Assembly: GCA_000783305.1 (NCBI GenBank)
Contig: JROE01000006.1
Span: forward strand, 248,001-312,000
DNA: 64,000 nucleotides
Source: Sphingobacteriaceae bacterium DW12
GTDB lineage: Bacteria > Bacteroidota > Bacteroidia > Sphingobacteriales > Sphingobacteriaceae
Reading direction: 5' to 3'
A model generated the notes under the pieces. That model did no database searches, was not told where the DNA came from, and saw only the letters and a program-made list of their open reading frames with translations. Each line of letters begins with the position of its first letter. The stretch's first letter is position 1. Positions 1-10,663 of this stretch are shown here, piece after piece. The position numbers and the translations under genes were made by a program.

Positions 1-476
1 ATTTTGGCTATGTACGCCACCTAATGCAATGAGCTTAGTATGGTCGTTAGTCCGCTCTTTGATATTATCCATCTTAAAATCCAAGGTTTGTTTATAGTCT
101 TTTTTGGATATACTTGGAAACACCGGACTGATGAAGGCGTAGGAGAAGCGCCTATCCAGTCTATTGAATGTATGAATGTCGTGTACGGAGGTCGAGATGG
201 TCCATGTCGTATCATCTGGTATATCGGTAATCCATTCTTTATGGCGCTCGGAAAGGTGTATACGATTCAATAGCACATGTTTCTTAACAAGTTGGGGATG
301 ATTGTGTATAGCCATGAAAGGGTAGATGGAGCTATCCATATCGCGAAGAATATTTTCTATTTCACTCTCTTTATATACAGATAATCGCAAGTGGAGGATG
401 AGCCTATCATTCCAAGATATAGCATGGATAAGCTCAAGCTCCTTGTTGCCGATAATGTCTGGTGTGATGATAATCA

Positions 477-477
<1 letters not shown>
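1..477 (-). CDS. ThiE/TenI-like thiamine phosphate synthase family protein, partial (cut by window edge)
   Basis: An open frame of 159 residues starts at the ATG at 477-475 and runs off the left edge. Its start overlaps the thiC stop as TGATG, so the two are probably translationally coupled. Late in the fragment it has the TIM-barrel phosphate-site segment FISPVFPSISKKDY and then IALGGV, both typical of the ThiE/TenI family, which joins HMP-PP to thiazole phosphate or, in TenI, isomerises the thiazole. The usual QxRxK substrate motif near the N-terminus is replaced by HLRLS, and the usual GIHVG segment reads RIHLS. I infer a TenI-like or otherwise diverged paralogue, because a canonical ThiE lies at 30062-30694. 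The C-terminus is not visible. Confidence 0.8.
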
Positions 478-2530
<2,053 letters not shown>

Positions 2531-2533
2531 ATG

Positions 2534-2571
2534 CCTAAAGTTTTAATATATGTTAATATCTACACTTTAGG
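2534..2571 (-). promoter_or_regulatory. Start-proximal hairpin in the thiS leader
   Basis: On the minus strand CCTAAAGT (2571-2564) can pair perfectly with ACTTTAGG (2541-2534), which ends three bases before the thiS ATG. No U-tract follows, so this looks like a translational rather than a transcriptional control element. A second copy of ACTTTAGG lies at the 5' end of the riboswitch (2689-2682), giving CCTAAAGT two possible partners. Confidence 0.55.
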
Positions 2572-2607
2572 AATGCCTACGTTGTGCTGCTGCACAAGAC
2601 ATAAGTC

Positions 2608-2690
2608 TTCTACTTTTCCCTACGCTAGTATGAACTAGATCAGGTTCAAAGGGTAATTCTCAGCCCACATGCGTGGACACCCCTAAAGTA
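2608..2690 (-). promoter_or_regulatory. TPP riboswitch (THI element) of the thiS-thiC operon
   Basis: Read on the minus strand the segment has the conserved TPP-sensor blocks in order: AGGGGTG, then GGCTGAGA, then ACCCTTTGAACCTGATC, then TAGCGTAGGGA. P1 is formed by TACTTT (2690-2685) with AAAGTA (2616-2611). It stands between mazG and thiS. Downstream are a perfect 6-bp hairpin at 2582-2597 without a U-tract and the start-proximal hairpin at 2534-2571, so the output is probably translational. TPP binding is expected to lower thiS/thiC expression. Confidence 0.95.
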
Positions 2691-2693
2691 TGA

Positions 2694-2724
2694 CAAACAT
2701 AATGAATTTTATTGAATATAGCAA
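2694..2724 (-). promoter_or_regulatory. Promoter of the thiS-thiC operon
   Basis: TTG (2724-2722), a 20-base spacer, then TATGTTTG (2701-2694) matches the Bacteroidota -33/-7 pattern. It places transcription start at about 2689, the first bases of the riboswitch. The -33 element touches the mazG stop codon at 2727-2725, so there is no spare intergenic DNA. Confidence 0.65.
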
Positions 2725-3531
2725 TCAACGTTGTTTCTTGGCTTCATTCCAATAGACATCCATTTCCCTTAGAGACATATCTTGGAGTCGTTGATTGTTT
2801 TGCTGTGCTTTCTGTTCGATATATGTAAATCGATGAATAAACTTCTTATTTGTGCGTTCAAGCGCGTTTTCTGGGTTTATACCGACGTGCCGAGCATAGT
2901 TGATTAACGAAAAGAGCAAATCTCCAAATTCTGCTTCTGCTTTTTCGGTGTCGATAGCTTTGTGGTCTTCGATATTAAACTCTGTCTTGAACTCCGCTAG
3001 CTCTTCCTCAACTTTCTTCCAAACTTCTTTCTTATCTTCCCAATCAAAACCAACACCTCTGACTTTGTCTTGTATTCGATAAGCTTTTACTAACGCGGGG
3101 AGTCCTTTAGGCACACCAGAGAGTACAGATGTATTCCCCTCTTTAAGTTTTAGGGCTTCCCAGTTAGATTTGACCTGCTCTTCATTCTCTAGACTCACAT
3201 CTCCATAGATATGGGGGTGGCGGCTGATAAGCTTGTCGCAGACAGCATTGAGGACCTCCACCAAGGAAAATTTATTTTCCTCTTCGGCGATACGTGCATA
3301 GAAAACGAGATGCATCATGACATCTCCTAGTTCTTTCTTGATTTCAGGGTAATCGTGATCTAGAATAGCGTCGGTAAGCTCGTATAGCTCTTCAATAGTG
3401 AGGTGTCTTAGGGATTCCATCGTCTGTTTTTTATCCCACGGGCATTCAACACGTAGGGTATAGAGGACATCTAATAGGCGTTGAAATGCCAATGGAGCTG
3501 TATGTTGCGAAGCAGGGGGGGTATGAGCCAT
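2725..3531 (-). CDS. mazG: Nucleoside triphosphate pyrophosphohydrolase MazG
   Basis: A 268-residue protein that hydrolyses NTPs to NMP and pyrophosphate, a house-cleaning role. It has the tandem all-alpha MazG layout. The first domain has WDKKQTMESL followed by the metal-binding EELYEL and ELGDVMMHLVFYARIAEEE segments. The second, around residues 165-235, has EEELAEF and EFGDLLFSLINYAR. Length and both domains match the E. coli-type two-domain enzyme. The start MAHTPPASQHTAPLAFQRLL is the only reasonable one. It stands alone, and the promoter of the thi operon begins right at its stop codon. Confidence 0.95.
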   Translation of the reverse strand: MAHTPPASQHTAPLAFQRLLDVLYTLRVECPWDKKQTMESLRHLTIEELYELTDAILDHDYPEIKKELGDVMMHLVFYARIAEEENKFSLVEVLNAVCDKLISRHPHIYGDVSLENEEQVKSNWEALKLKEGNTSVLSGVPKGLPALVKAYRIQDKVRGVGFDWEDKKEVWKKVEEELAEFKTEFNIEDHKAIDTEKAEAEFGDLLFSLINYARHVGINPENALERTNKKFIHRFTYIEQKAQQNNQRLQDMSLREMDVYWNEAKKQR

Positions 3532-3923
3532 TTTTATTTTCTTTTATCTTGTAAAGATACAGGAAGTTTTTTTGAAGCACTATAAAATACAAACCTCTTG
3601 GGATGAAGAATTACGTTTATGTTTTATACATGATGTAAACATGTAGACATCATATTCAATAGAGGATTGATAGCGTTCGTAATTATACGCGCTTATTTAC
3701 CAGCATGCTCACTCCACAACACGGTAATGTTGTCGTATCATTCCATTCTATTCCATTCCCTACAATACGCTTGTAGGAGATGGTTCGAAAATGAGTAGAT
3801 TTATGCAAACAAAAGGGGAAGGGGATAGTTATTAGGGAAGAGCTTTTTTGATTATTATCAATGTTTCCCAAGCTATTCTTTAAGATTTTTGCCTTTTATG
3901 TTTCCGAAACTAAATAAGTAAAT
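3532..3923. other. Intergenic region between divergent mazG and the ABC exporter gene
   Basis: About 390 bases with no convincing gene. On the minus strand TATCTTTA near 3553-3560 could be the -7 element for mazG. A 62-codon frame at 3683-3871 has no family resemblance. No terminator or repeat of note was seen. Confidence 0.5.
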
Positions 3924-5705
3924 ATGACTATTTCTAACTTACTTCAAAAAATAAAGCCATTTGCGAAGCCCTATAAGAATTTGATATTCTATACTTTATT
4001 ATTGACTGTTGTCGGCTCTTTTGCTGCACAGGTCAATGCTTTTATCTTGAAATATACGGTGGATTCCATCAGCGACCTTTTGGTGGCAGATGAACCTCTG
4101 TCTAAGGGTCTGTATCTATTGACTGTAATTTCAGTTGTTTTACTGCTGAAGGAAATCATATATTCAGTGGTGCAGTTTGGGCAAAAGTTCTATGGTGAAA
4201 AGTTACGGATTTATATTGCTCGTGATTTTTCGCAATTGATCGTAACCAAGATTCTGAGTTATCGAATGGCTTTTTATACTTCCTCACAAAATGAATCTGG
4301 TAAGTTGCAGACCCGAATAGATGCGGGTATCAGCAGCCTTACCCGCTTGGTGCAAAATTTCTTTATAGATATTCTACCTTTATTTGCTAATGCACTCGTC
4401 GCGTTGGGCTGTATGTTTGTCGCAAATTTCTATGTCGGGTTGGTGGGATTGCTCATTGTGCCTATTTATTTTTATGTTAGTCAGATACAAGCCAATAAGC
4501 TGGGTGGTTTTCGACGTAATATGAGGCGGTACAGGGAGAACAAAAGTAATCAGATTATCAACTTAATCGAATCCATTAACGTTATTAAATCCTTTGTTAG
4601 GGAAGATTTAGAAGCAAAGCGCCATGAAAAGATTCAATATGAGATGACAGAAAATCAGATGGCTACCCGTAAGACAAGTTTTTTGTTTGATAGTATCAAG
4701 AGTTTTATTGAACAAATTGGTGTGGTTATCGTAATCATCTTGACGGCCTATTTTGTCCTTAATAATCAAATGTCATTAGGTGCCATCATGTTTCATATTA
4801 TGTTGTTCAACAATGTTTCTGCTCCGATTCGACAATTGCACAGGATCTACGATGAGGTGAATGATGCCTTAATCTATTCTGAGAGTTTCTTTGAAATATT
4901 GGAGGCGGATAATGAAATCGAGTCGAGCGGCAATTATAGGCCTTCTGAAGTGAGGGGAGTGATTGAGCTGAAGAATGTAGATTTTGAGTACCCTAATGGT
5001 ACCAAGGCGTTGAACAAAGCTAATATGCTGATTCAACCCAATCAGATTACTGCTTTAGTAGGATTAAGTGGTGCTGGTAAGAGTACGGTAATAAATCTGA
5101 TGGACAAGTTCTATGCACCAACGAATGGACAAATTCTTTTGGACGGTGTGGATTTGCAGGAGTACGATACGGCTTTTTTGAGAGAGAATATCGGTTTGGT
5201 CCTGCAACGAAACCATATTTTTAAGGGCTCGGTAGCGGATAATATTCGCTATGGAAAACCAAATGCCAGTTTAGAAGAAGTCATCTATGCCGCCAAGCAA
5301 GCCTATATACACGACCAGGTAATTGACTTGCCGAATGGGTATGACGCAGAAGCCCACCTGATGTCTGGGGGGCAGCAACAGCGGGTCGCTATCGCACGGC
5401 TTTTTCTTAAAAATCCACCTATCATCTTTTTAGATGAACCTACCGCCAATTTGGATGCCATTGCTACCGAACAGATCAAGAATAGTCTGGATGCGATAAA
5501 GGTAGGGCGTACGGTCATTATTGTATCGCACAGTATATCCCAAATTATCGATGCATCTCATATTGTAGTAATGGAAAAAGGAAGAATAGTCGAAAATGGA
5601 AGTCATGAGGAACTGTACGAGCACAAAGGGGTATATCATAAAATATTTATGGCGATGGCCAATAGTTTAAACATCAATAAGATAACAAGTTCAATGCATG
5701 ATTGA
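3924..5705 (+). CDS. ABC transporter, exporter type (fused membrane and ATPase domains)
   Basis: A 593-residue half-transporter, expected to work as a homodimer in the inner membrane and export a lipid, drug or peptide. Residues about 20-310 form the six-helix exporter domain. The ATPase follows with Walker A GLSGAGKS (380-387), signature MSGGQ (480-484, usually LSGGQ), Walker B IIFLDEP (500-506) and the SHS switch histidine. It is MsbA/MDR-like, but the substrate cannot be told. The gene stands alone. Its TGA is immediately followed by the stop of the convergent DUF4126 gene, making TGATCA at 5703-5708 with no terminator between them. Confidence 0.93.
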   Translation: MTISNLLQKIKPFAKPYKNLIFYTLLLTVVGSFAAQVNAFILKYTVDSISDLLVADEPLSKGLYLLTVISVVLLLKEIIYSVVQFGQKFYGEKLRIYIARDFSQLIVTKILSYRMAFYTSSQNESGKLQTRIDAGISSLTRLVQNFFIDILPLFANALVALGCMFVANFYVGLVGLLIVPIYFYVSQIQANKLGGFRRNMRRYRENKSNQIINLIESINVIKSFVREDLEAKRHEKIQYEMTENQMATRKTSFLFDSIKSFIEQIGVVIVIILTAYFVLNNQMSLGAIMFHIMLFNNVSAPIRQLHRIYDEVNDALIYSESFFEILEADNEIESSGNYRPSEVRGVIELKNVDFEYPNGTKALNKANMLIQPNQITALVGLSGAGKSTVINLMDKFYAPTNGQILLDGVDLQEYDTAFLRENIGLVLQRNHIFKGSVADNIRYGKPNASLEEVIYAAKQAYIHDQVIDLPNGYDAEAHLMSGGQQQRVAIARLFLKNPPIIFLDEPTANLDAIATEQIKNSLDAIKVGRTVIIVSHSISQIIDASHIVVMEKGRIVENGSHEELYEHKGVYHKIFMAMANSLNINKITSSMHD

Positions 5706-6290
5706 TCAGGTATGATGATAGCGTTTCCAAAGTCGTCGTCCATACCGAATCATCAATATGCACATGGTAATTGCCAAGATAAAGCCTAGGATTGGAGCGA
5801 ATAGAGCAAGGATGGAGAGTACAATAGCACCCGCGGTTTCAATGGTTGAGACAATGAAATTGCCAAAACCTCCAGTCGTGGCAGAAGATGTAGCGCGAGT
5901 CCCTGCAAATCCAGATCCTATGACAGCGGCGGTGCCTCCTCCTGCAATGATGGCCAGTGCCCATTGTGGGAGTGCGCTCATATCAGCAAATTGACTGGCA
6001 AAAAGCAATGACCCCGCTAAGGTGGCAAGTGGGATATTGATGGTGTCCAGTATATTATCGATAAAAGGTATGTAGTAGCCTAGGATTTCGACTATTGTAG
6101 CCACACCTGTAATAATCAAGGTGGGCAAACTTGCTAGCCAGGACCATTCGGTGTTTAACGGCACCCAATCAAAAAATGAGACAATACTCAATAGAAAAAA
6201 CGGTAAAAACACCCTAAAACCAGTTGCAGCGGCAAGTCCTATCCCGATACATGTACTGATGATATATGGTGAAAATGATGAAATATCCAT
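5706..6290 (-). CDS. DUF4126 family integral membrane protein
   Basis: A 194-residue hydrophobic protein with about five membrane helices, glycine-rich between helices, and a basic C-terminus (RYGRRLWKRYHH). The opening GIGLAAATGFRVFLP and the GGGTAAVIG/GTRATSSATTGG segment are typical of DUF4126, whose function is unknown. It is preceded by a promoter (6313-6344) of the same unusual type as the spmAB, mscS and 32061 lipoprotein genes, which suggests envelope or osmotic stress control. It is convergent with the ABC exporter with no gap. Confidence 0.85.
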   Translation of the reverse strand: MDISSFSPYIISTCIGIGLAAATGFRVFLPFFLLSIVSFFDWVPLNTEWSWLASLPTLIITGVATIVEILGYYIPFIDNILDTINIPLATLAGSLLFASQFADMSALPQWALAIIAGGGTAAVIGSGFAGTRATSSATTGGFGNFIVSTIETAGAIVLSILALFAPILGFILAITMCILMIRYGRRLWKRYHHT

Positions 6291-6311
6291 ACTGTAAATA
6301 ATTGGTTTATA

Positions 6312-6344
6312 GTAAACTTAGGTAAAAAGCTTTGTATTCACGAA
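6312..6344 (-). promoter_or_regulatory. Shared-type promoter upstream of the DUF4126 gene
   Basis: Minus-strand -7 element TAAGTTTA (6320-6313), 20-base spacer containing AATACAAAGCTTTTTACC, then TTCG at 6344-6341. The spacer and flanks align with those at 23328-23359, 32002-32032 and 35292-35322. This copy has the most degenerate inner repeat. Confidence 0.55.
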
Positions 6345-6359
6345 CAGATGTATAAACAA

Positions 6360-6390
6360 AATGTCCTGCAAAAGTGAATTTACAGGACGA
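6360..6390 (-). terminator. Probable terminator of the ABC-F gene
   Basis: On the minus strand GTCCTG (6388-6383) pairs with CAGGAC (6368-6363), with further A-U pairing inside, followed by ATTTTGTTTAT. It is 28 bases after the ABC-F stop codon. The stem is short, so confidence is moderate. Confidence 0.45.
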
Positions 6391-6415
6391 TTGGTCTTGT
6401 GGAGAAGAAGAAAGT

Positions 6416-8332
6416 TTAGCTCTCCAATTCCATGATTTCTTCAGCTAAGTCTTCCCATGCGCGTTGCAATTGGTCAAGCTCAGCTTGTGCAGAGTTGTAT
6501 CTACGGGTATGGTCTTGCAGCTTCTGCAAATCGGAATAGATTTCTTCTTTTGCAATCTGTTGCTCGAGGTGGTTGACTTCGATTTCTTTTTCAGATACCT
6601 TTACTTCCAATGCGGACAACTCTTTATTCTTTTTACTAATTATCTTAAATTTATCTTCCTTTGGAACTGATTTTTCGTTTTTCGGCTGTTCTACGACTGC
6701 TTTTTTCTCAATTTTAGTATCTATGGGTTTAATAACCCGTTTAGAATTCCACTCTTCATACTCTTGGTAGGTGCCTGGGTATTCTTTGATTTTTTTATCC
6801 TCAATGAACCATATTTTGTTCGCCACATGATCTAAGAAATAACGATCATGAGATACCACAATCAGTGTACCTTCATATTGTTGAAGGGCTTGGATAAGGA
6901 TATTGACGGATTGCATATCCAAGTGGTTGGTCGGCTCATCCAATACCAAAAAATTAGCATCTGCAGTTAAAGCCTTAGCCAGGGCGACACGTGATTTTTC
7001 TCCTCCTGAAAGGACTTTTATTTTTTTGAAAGCATCATCCCCAGAAAATAGGAAGCAACCTAAAATAGAGCGCAGCTCCGTCTCGGTATGTTTGGGTGCA
7101 AAAGCTTGCATCTCTGCAATAATGGAATTTTCTAGATGGAGGGCCTCCAATTGATGCTGTGCGAAGAATGTCTGAGAGACGTTGTGCCCTTTGGTACTTG
7201 TTCCAGTGTATTCTTTATCGGCATCGGCAACGATTCGGAGTAGAGTTGACTTCCCTTTACCGTTGGCCCCGATCAATGCAATTTTATCTCCTTTTTCGAT
7301 AAGTCCATCCGTCTCCTTTAGAATTTCCAGATTAGGGTAGGACTTGCTAATCTTTTCAAGGGTGACGACATGTCTTCCAGATGGTTTGGAAAATTTGAAT
7401 TGAAAATTTACGGTAGGATTCTCATCATCTACATCTTCAATCTTTTCCATTCGATCAAGGGCTTTGATACGAGACTGCGCCATTTTAGCTTTTGATGCTT
7501 TCGCACGGAATCTCTCAATCAAACGTTCCTCTTGCTTTATCTTTGCCTGTTGATTTTTGAATTGGCTAGATTGCATTTCGCTACGAAGAGCTTTCTCCTC
7601 TATATAGTAACTATAGTTACCAGCATATAGTGTCAACTTCCCTTTACGGGACTCTACTGTTTTTTTGATAATTCGATCCAGAAAATATCTATCGTGAGAG
7701 ACAATGACGATTGCACCTTCAAATGCTTGTAAATAGTTCTCCAACCATTTGATGGAAGGTAAATCCATGTGGTTGGTCGGCTCATCCAGTAACAAGATAT
7801 CGGGTGTTTGCAATAATATCCGGGCTAACATGACCCGCATGCGCCAACCTCCTGAGAAGGTCGCGAGTGGTCTCTTTTGTTCCTCTTCGGAAAAACCTAG
7901 ACCAGCCAAGATTTCATGTGCACGGAATTCAATGCTATAACCATCAAGGGCTTCAAATTCCATTTGCTTGTCACTTAGCTTATTGAGAATATCGTCAGAG
8001 TAATCTGTCTCTAATTTTTGAAGTAAATTTTCAATTTCTGTGTGCAGTTGGTTTTGCCTTTCAAAAGCTTCCATCGCTACATGCAAGATGCTCTTATCCG
8101 AATGATAAGATAGTAAATCTTGGTTGAGATAACCAATCTTGAGGTCTTTAGCCATCGATATGGAGCCCGAAGTAGGGGTGTACTGTCCGACAATGAGCCT
8201 CAATAGCGTAGATTTGCCAGTGCCGTTGGCACCAATTAGGCCTACCTTGTCGCCAGGTTTAATATGCCAATTGGCTTCATCGTATAATGCTCTAGAGCCA
8301 ATTTCAAATGTTAAGTTGTTTATCGATATCAT
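6416..8332 (-). CDS. ABC-F family ATPase (ribosome-associated or antibiotic-resistance type)
   Basis: A 638-residue soluble protein with two ABC ATPase domains and no membrane segment. The first Walker A is [12 protein letters not shown], with signature FSGGWRMR and Walker [12 protein letters not shown]. The second is [12 protein letters not shown], with LSGGEKSR and [12 protein letters not shown] charged linker rich in Lys/Glu/Arg joins them, and the C-terminus is a coiled coil (about residues 570-638). ABC-F proteins act on the ribosome E site. The subfamily cannot be fixed by eye. I chose the ATG at 8332-8330 ([17 protein letters not shown]), because the longer frame to 8440 would add 36 unrelated residues that overlap pyrD and both promoters. 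Confidence 0.93.
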   Translation of the reverse strand: MISINNLTFEIGSRALYDEANWHIKPGDKVGLIGANGTGKSTLLRLIVGQYTPTSGSISMAKDLKIGYLNQDLLSYHSDKSILHVAMEAFERQNQLHTEIENLLQKLETDYSDDILNKLSDKQMEFEALDGYSIEFRAHEILAGLGFSEEEQKRPLATFSGGWRMRVMLARILLQTPDILLLDEPTNHMDLPSIKWLENYLQAFEGAIVIVSHDRYFLDRIIKKTVESRKGKLTLYAGNYSYYIEEKALRSEMQSSQFKNQQAKIKQEERLIERFRAKASKAKMAQSRIKALDRMEKIEDVDDENPTVNFQFKFSKPSGRHVVTLEKISKSYPNLEILKETDGLIEKGDKIALIGANGKGKSTLLRIVADADKEYTGTSTKGHNVSQTFFAQHQLEALHLENSIIAEMQAFAPKHTETELRSILGCFLFSGDDAFKKIKVLSGGEKSRVALAKALTADANFLVLDEPTNHLDMQSVNILIQALQQYEGTLIVVSHDRYFLDHVANKIWFIEDKKIKEYPGTYQEYEEWNSKRVIKPIDTKIEKKAVVEQPKNEKSVPKEDKFKIISKKNKELSALEVKVSEKEIEVNHLEQQIAKEEIYSDLQKLQDHTRRYNSAQAELDQLQRAWEDLAEEIMELES

Positions 8333-8340
8333 TTCGGATA

Positions 8341-8348
8341 CAAAAGTA
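8341..8348 (-). promoter_or_regulatory. -7 promoter element of the ABC-F gene
   Basis: TACTTTTG on the minus strand (8348-8341) matches TAnnTTTG and ends 8 bases before the ABC-F ATG, implying a transcript with little or no leader. No clear -33 TTTG is visible. Confidence 0.45.
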
Positions 8349-8370
8349 GTGAAATTTCTGCTTCTTTCTC

Positions 8371-8378
8371 TACCTTTG
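8371..8378 (+). promoter_or_regulatory. -7 promoter element of pyrD
   Basis: TACCTTTG matches TAnnTTTG. The pyrD ATG begins at 8384, about where transcription should start, so the mRNA is probably leaderless. The -33 element is not recognisable. Confidence 0.5.
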
Positions 8379-8383
8379 CAAAC

Positions 8384-9418
8384 ATGTACAAGTTGATCAA
8401 ACCTTTTTTCTTTTCCATGAATCCCGAGTCTGCCCATCATACCGTGACTGGTGGATTGCAGACCTTTACTAAAATATGGGGAGCTAAATCTTTACTAAAA
8501 TCTATTTATTCCATAACGGATAAGCGATTGGAACGTGAGGTTTTAGGTTTAAAATTCAAGAATCCCGTAGGGCTAGCCGCTGGATTTGACAAAAACGGAG
8601 AGTATATCGATCAGATGGCCAACTTCGGATTTGGATTTATCGAGATAGGGACGGTAACCCCCAAACCTCAACCGGGGAACGAGAAGCCGAGAATGTTCAG
8701 ATTGGTACCTGATGAGGCCTTGATTAATCGTATGGGCTTTAATAATCAAGGTGCTGATGTGGCTGCTGGAAGATTGAGACACCTGAAGAGAAGGGAGGGA
8801 GTCATTATAGGTGGAAATATTGGCAAAAATAAAGTGACACCTAATGAAGACGCAGTACTGGATTATCTCTACTGCTTCCGGGCACTCTTTGATTATGTCG
8901 ATTATTTTGTGGTCAATGTGAGTTCGCCCAATACGCCTGGTTTGCGGGATTTGCAGGAAAAAGAGCCTTTGAAAAATATATTACGACAATTGATGGATAT
9001 CAACATTAAAAATGGAGTGTCTAGACCCATTTTGTTGAAAATAGCTCCAGATTTGACTGATAGCCAGCTAGATGATATCATCGAAATCGTTCAAGAAACT
9101 AAAATTGCTGGCGTTATAGCGACCAATACCACGATATCGAGAGAAGGACTACGTAGCAATCCTGTATTGGTCAATGAAATGGGGGGAGTGAGTGGTAAGC
9201 CGTTGACGAAGCGATCTACCGAGGTCATCCGTTACCTTTCTGAAAAGTCTAATCGAGCTTTTCCTATTATTGGGGTGGGAGGTATCCACACTGCCGAAGA
9301 TGCCATAGAAAAGTTGGATGCGGGAGCTTGCTTAATTCAATTGTATACTGGATTTATCTACGAAGGTCCAGGTTTGGTCTCGGATATTTGTAAGGGGATA
9401 TTGAAAAGCGGACGTTGA
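8384..9418 (+). CDS. pyrD: Dihydroorotate dehydrogenase (quinone), class 2
   Basis: This 344-residue FMN enzyme oxidises dihydroorotate to orotate in pyrimidine synthesis and passes electrons to membrane quinone. The N-terminal amphipathic region ([19 protein letters not shown]) is the class 2 membrane-association domain. The core shows [45 protein letters not shown] with the catalytic serine loop, LKIAPDLT, and GVGGI near the end. Length fits class 2. It is divergent from the ABC-F gene with only 51 bases between start codons, and is followed by a strong terminator at 9441-9476. Confidence 0.97.
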   Translation: MYKLIKPFFFSMNPESAHHTVTGGLQTFTKIWGAKSLLKSIYSITDKRLEREVLGLKFKNPVGLAAGFDKNGEYIDQMANFGFGFIEIGTVTPKPQPGNEKPRMFRLVPDEALINRMGFNNQGADVAAGRLRHLKRREGVIIGGNIGKNKVTPNEDAVLDYLYCFRALFDYVDYFVVNVSSPNTPGLRDLQEKEPLKNILRQLMDINIKNGVSRPILLKIAPDLTDSQLDDIIEIVQETKIAGVIATNTTISREGLRSNPVLVNEMGGVSGKPLTKRSTEVIRYLSEKSNRAFPIIGVGGIHTAEDAIEKLDAGACLIQLYTGFIYEGPGLVSDICKGILKSGR

Positions 9419-9440
9419 CCGCCATTTGTGTAGGGACATA

Positions 9441-9476
9441 AAAAAAATCCGAATCTTTAAGATTCGGATTTTTTTT
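9441..9476. terminator. Bidirectional terminator between pyrD and the TPR gene
   Basis: AAAAAAATCCGAATC (9441-9455), a 5-base loop, then GATTCGGATTTTTTTT (9461-9476). The stem is perfect with A-run and T-run flanks, so it can end transcription from pyrD on the plus strand and from the gyrA-TPR-TPR operon on the minus strand. Confidence 0.93.
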
Positions 9477-9491
9477 ATGCTTATTATGCTT

Positions 9492-10661
9492 TTAGTTCAA
9501 AGCATCGATTTTAGCTTGTACTTCTTTGCTTTTTTCTTCATCTTGAACAAAGTCATAGTAGCTTTTTAGGTATCGCAATGAATCTGCATTTTTAGGCTCC
9601 AGCTCTACTAATTTCAATAGATAAGGTAGTGCTGGTTTCAACTTGTCTTTAGCAGCTGTTACAGCGGCATTGTAATCAGCGGTTTTCAAAGTGCGATCGT
9701 TGTTCGCTTTGTTAATGTCTTCCCGTACTTGATTCATAATCGTAACCGCCGCATTTGTATTGGCCTCAAAATAGTTTGGATCCAATTCAATTGCTTTTTG
9801 ATAAGCTGTCAACGCTTTGTCCATATCTTTGGTTGCACTACTGGCAATACCCAAATAATAGTATAACGTCTTGTTGGTAGGGTCTTTCGCAATTTGATTT
9901 TCTATATCTGAAACTACTTTTTGCTCATTCCCTGCTATTAGATTCAATTCAATATTTTGTACAGCCGCGCCATTGTCAGTTGGGTATTCGGTAGCTGCAA
10001 TTGCAGCATATTCAAGTGCACTGGTGGTATCAGCCGCAGATAGGAATAATTTTGGAAGGTCTACTAATATACTTTTGTGGTTTGAAAACTCTTTTGCAGG
10101 AATCAAAGCCTTATATTTTTCAATTGCATTTTTGTAATCCTTGTTTTGGATAGCAGCTAGACCAGAGTAGTAAGTCAATGTAGTATCACCTGGTAGATAG
10201 ACCAATCCTTTGTCGAACGCTGTATATGCAGTAGGGTAATCTTGTTTTTCCCAAGCGGCTACCCCTTGGTTAAAATTATACTGACCCAACGTTTGTTCGG
10301 CCACCTTGATGTTTTCAGCATTTTTCTTATCCGTATCCAACTCTTTAGCTTTCTTAATGCCTTCCTCGGCTTTTGCCGCTTCTTCAGCTGAATTGTTTAG
10401 AGAAGCATAGTTAGCACTCACCAAAGCATAATATGTCCATGTCTCGGCTAAATCCTTTGTTTTTTCATGTACAATAGCTTCGTTAAGCGCATCAGATGCA
10501 GTCTTTAAACTTGTCTCGCCCAACTTTGGCTGGCCAGCGCCTTTAAATTCCTCAAACTTTGCAATTGCAGATTTAGCTTTTTTTAAGTTTCCCGTTTGCG
10601 CAAAAACAAGTGTTCCTGCGGATACCATCACGGATAAAACTATTGTTTTTCTAATGTTCAT
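9492..10661 (-). CDS. Exported tetratricopeptide repeat protein
   Basis: A 389-residue protein with a signal peptide (MNIRKTIVLSVMVSAGTLVFAQ) and several TPR units. The clearest are around residues 127-160 (YNFNQGVAAWEKQDYPTAY), 160-195 and 260-300 (KALTAYQKAIELDPNYFEA). TPRs form protein-binding superhelices, so a periplasmic or outer-membrane scaffold role is likely. It starts 2 bases after the stop of a second TPR gene and is the last gene of a gyrA-TPR-TPR operon. The precise role is unknown. Confidence 0.88.
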   Translation of the reverse strand: MNIRKTIVLSVMVSAGTLVFAQTGNLKKAKSAIAKFEEFKGAGQPKLGETSLKTASDALNEAIVHEKTKDLAETWTYYALVSANYASLNNSAEEAAKAEEGIKKAKELDTDKKNAENIKVAEQTLGQYNFNQGVAAWEKQDYPTAYTAFDKGLVYLPGDTTLTYYSGLAAIQNKDYKNAIEKYKALIPAKEFSNHKSILVDLPKLFLSAADTTSALEYAAIAATEYPTDNGAAVQNIELNLIAGNEQKVVSDIENQIAKDPTNKTLYYYLGIASSATKDMDKALTAYQKAIELDPNYFEANTNAAVTIMNQVREDINKANNDRTLKTADYNAAVTAAKDKLKPALPYLLKLVELEPKNADSLRYLKSYYDFVQDEEKSKEVQAKIDALN

Positions 10662-10663
10662 TG

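Noticed and set aside
3683..3871. 62-codon ORF on the minus strand
   Set aside because: No family resemblance and no promoter; probably chance in an AT-rich gap.
8333..8440. N-terminal extension of the ABC-F gene to 8440
   Set aside because: The added 36 residues overlap pyrD and the divergent promoters, and the family starts at the later ATG.
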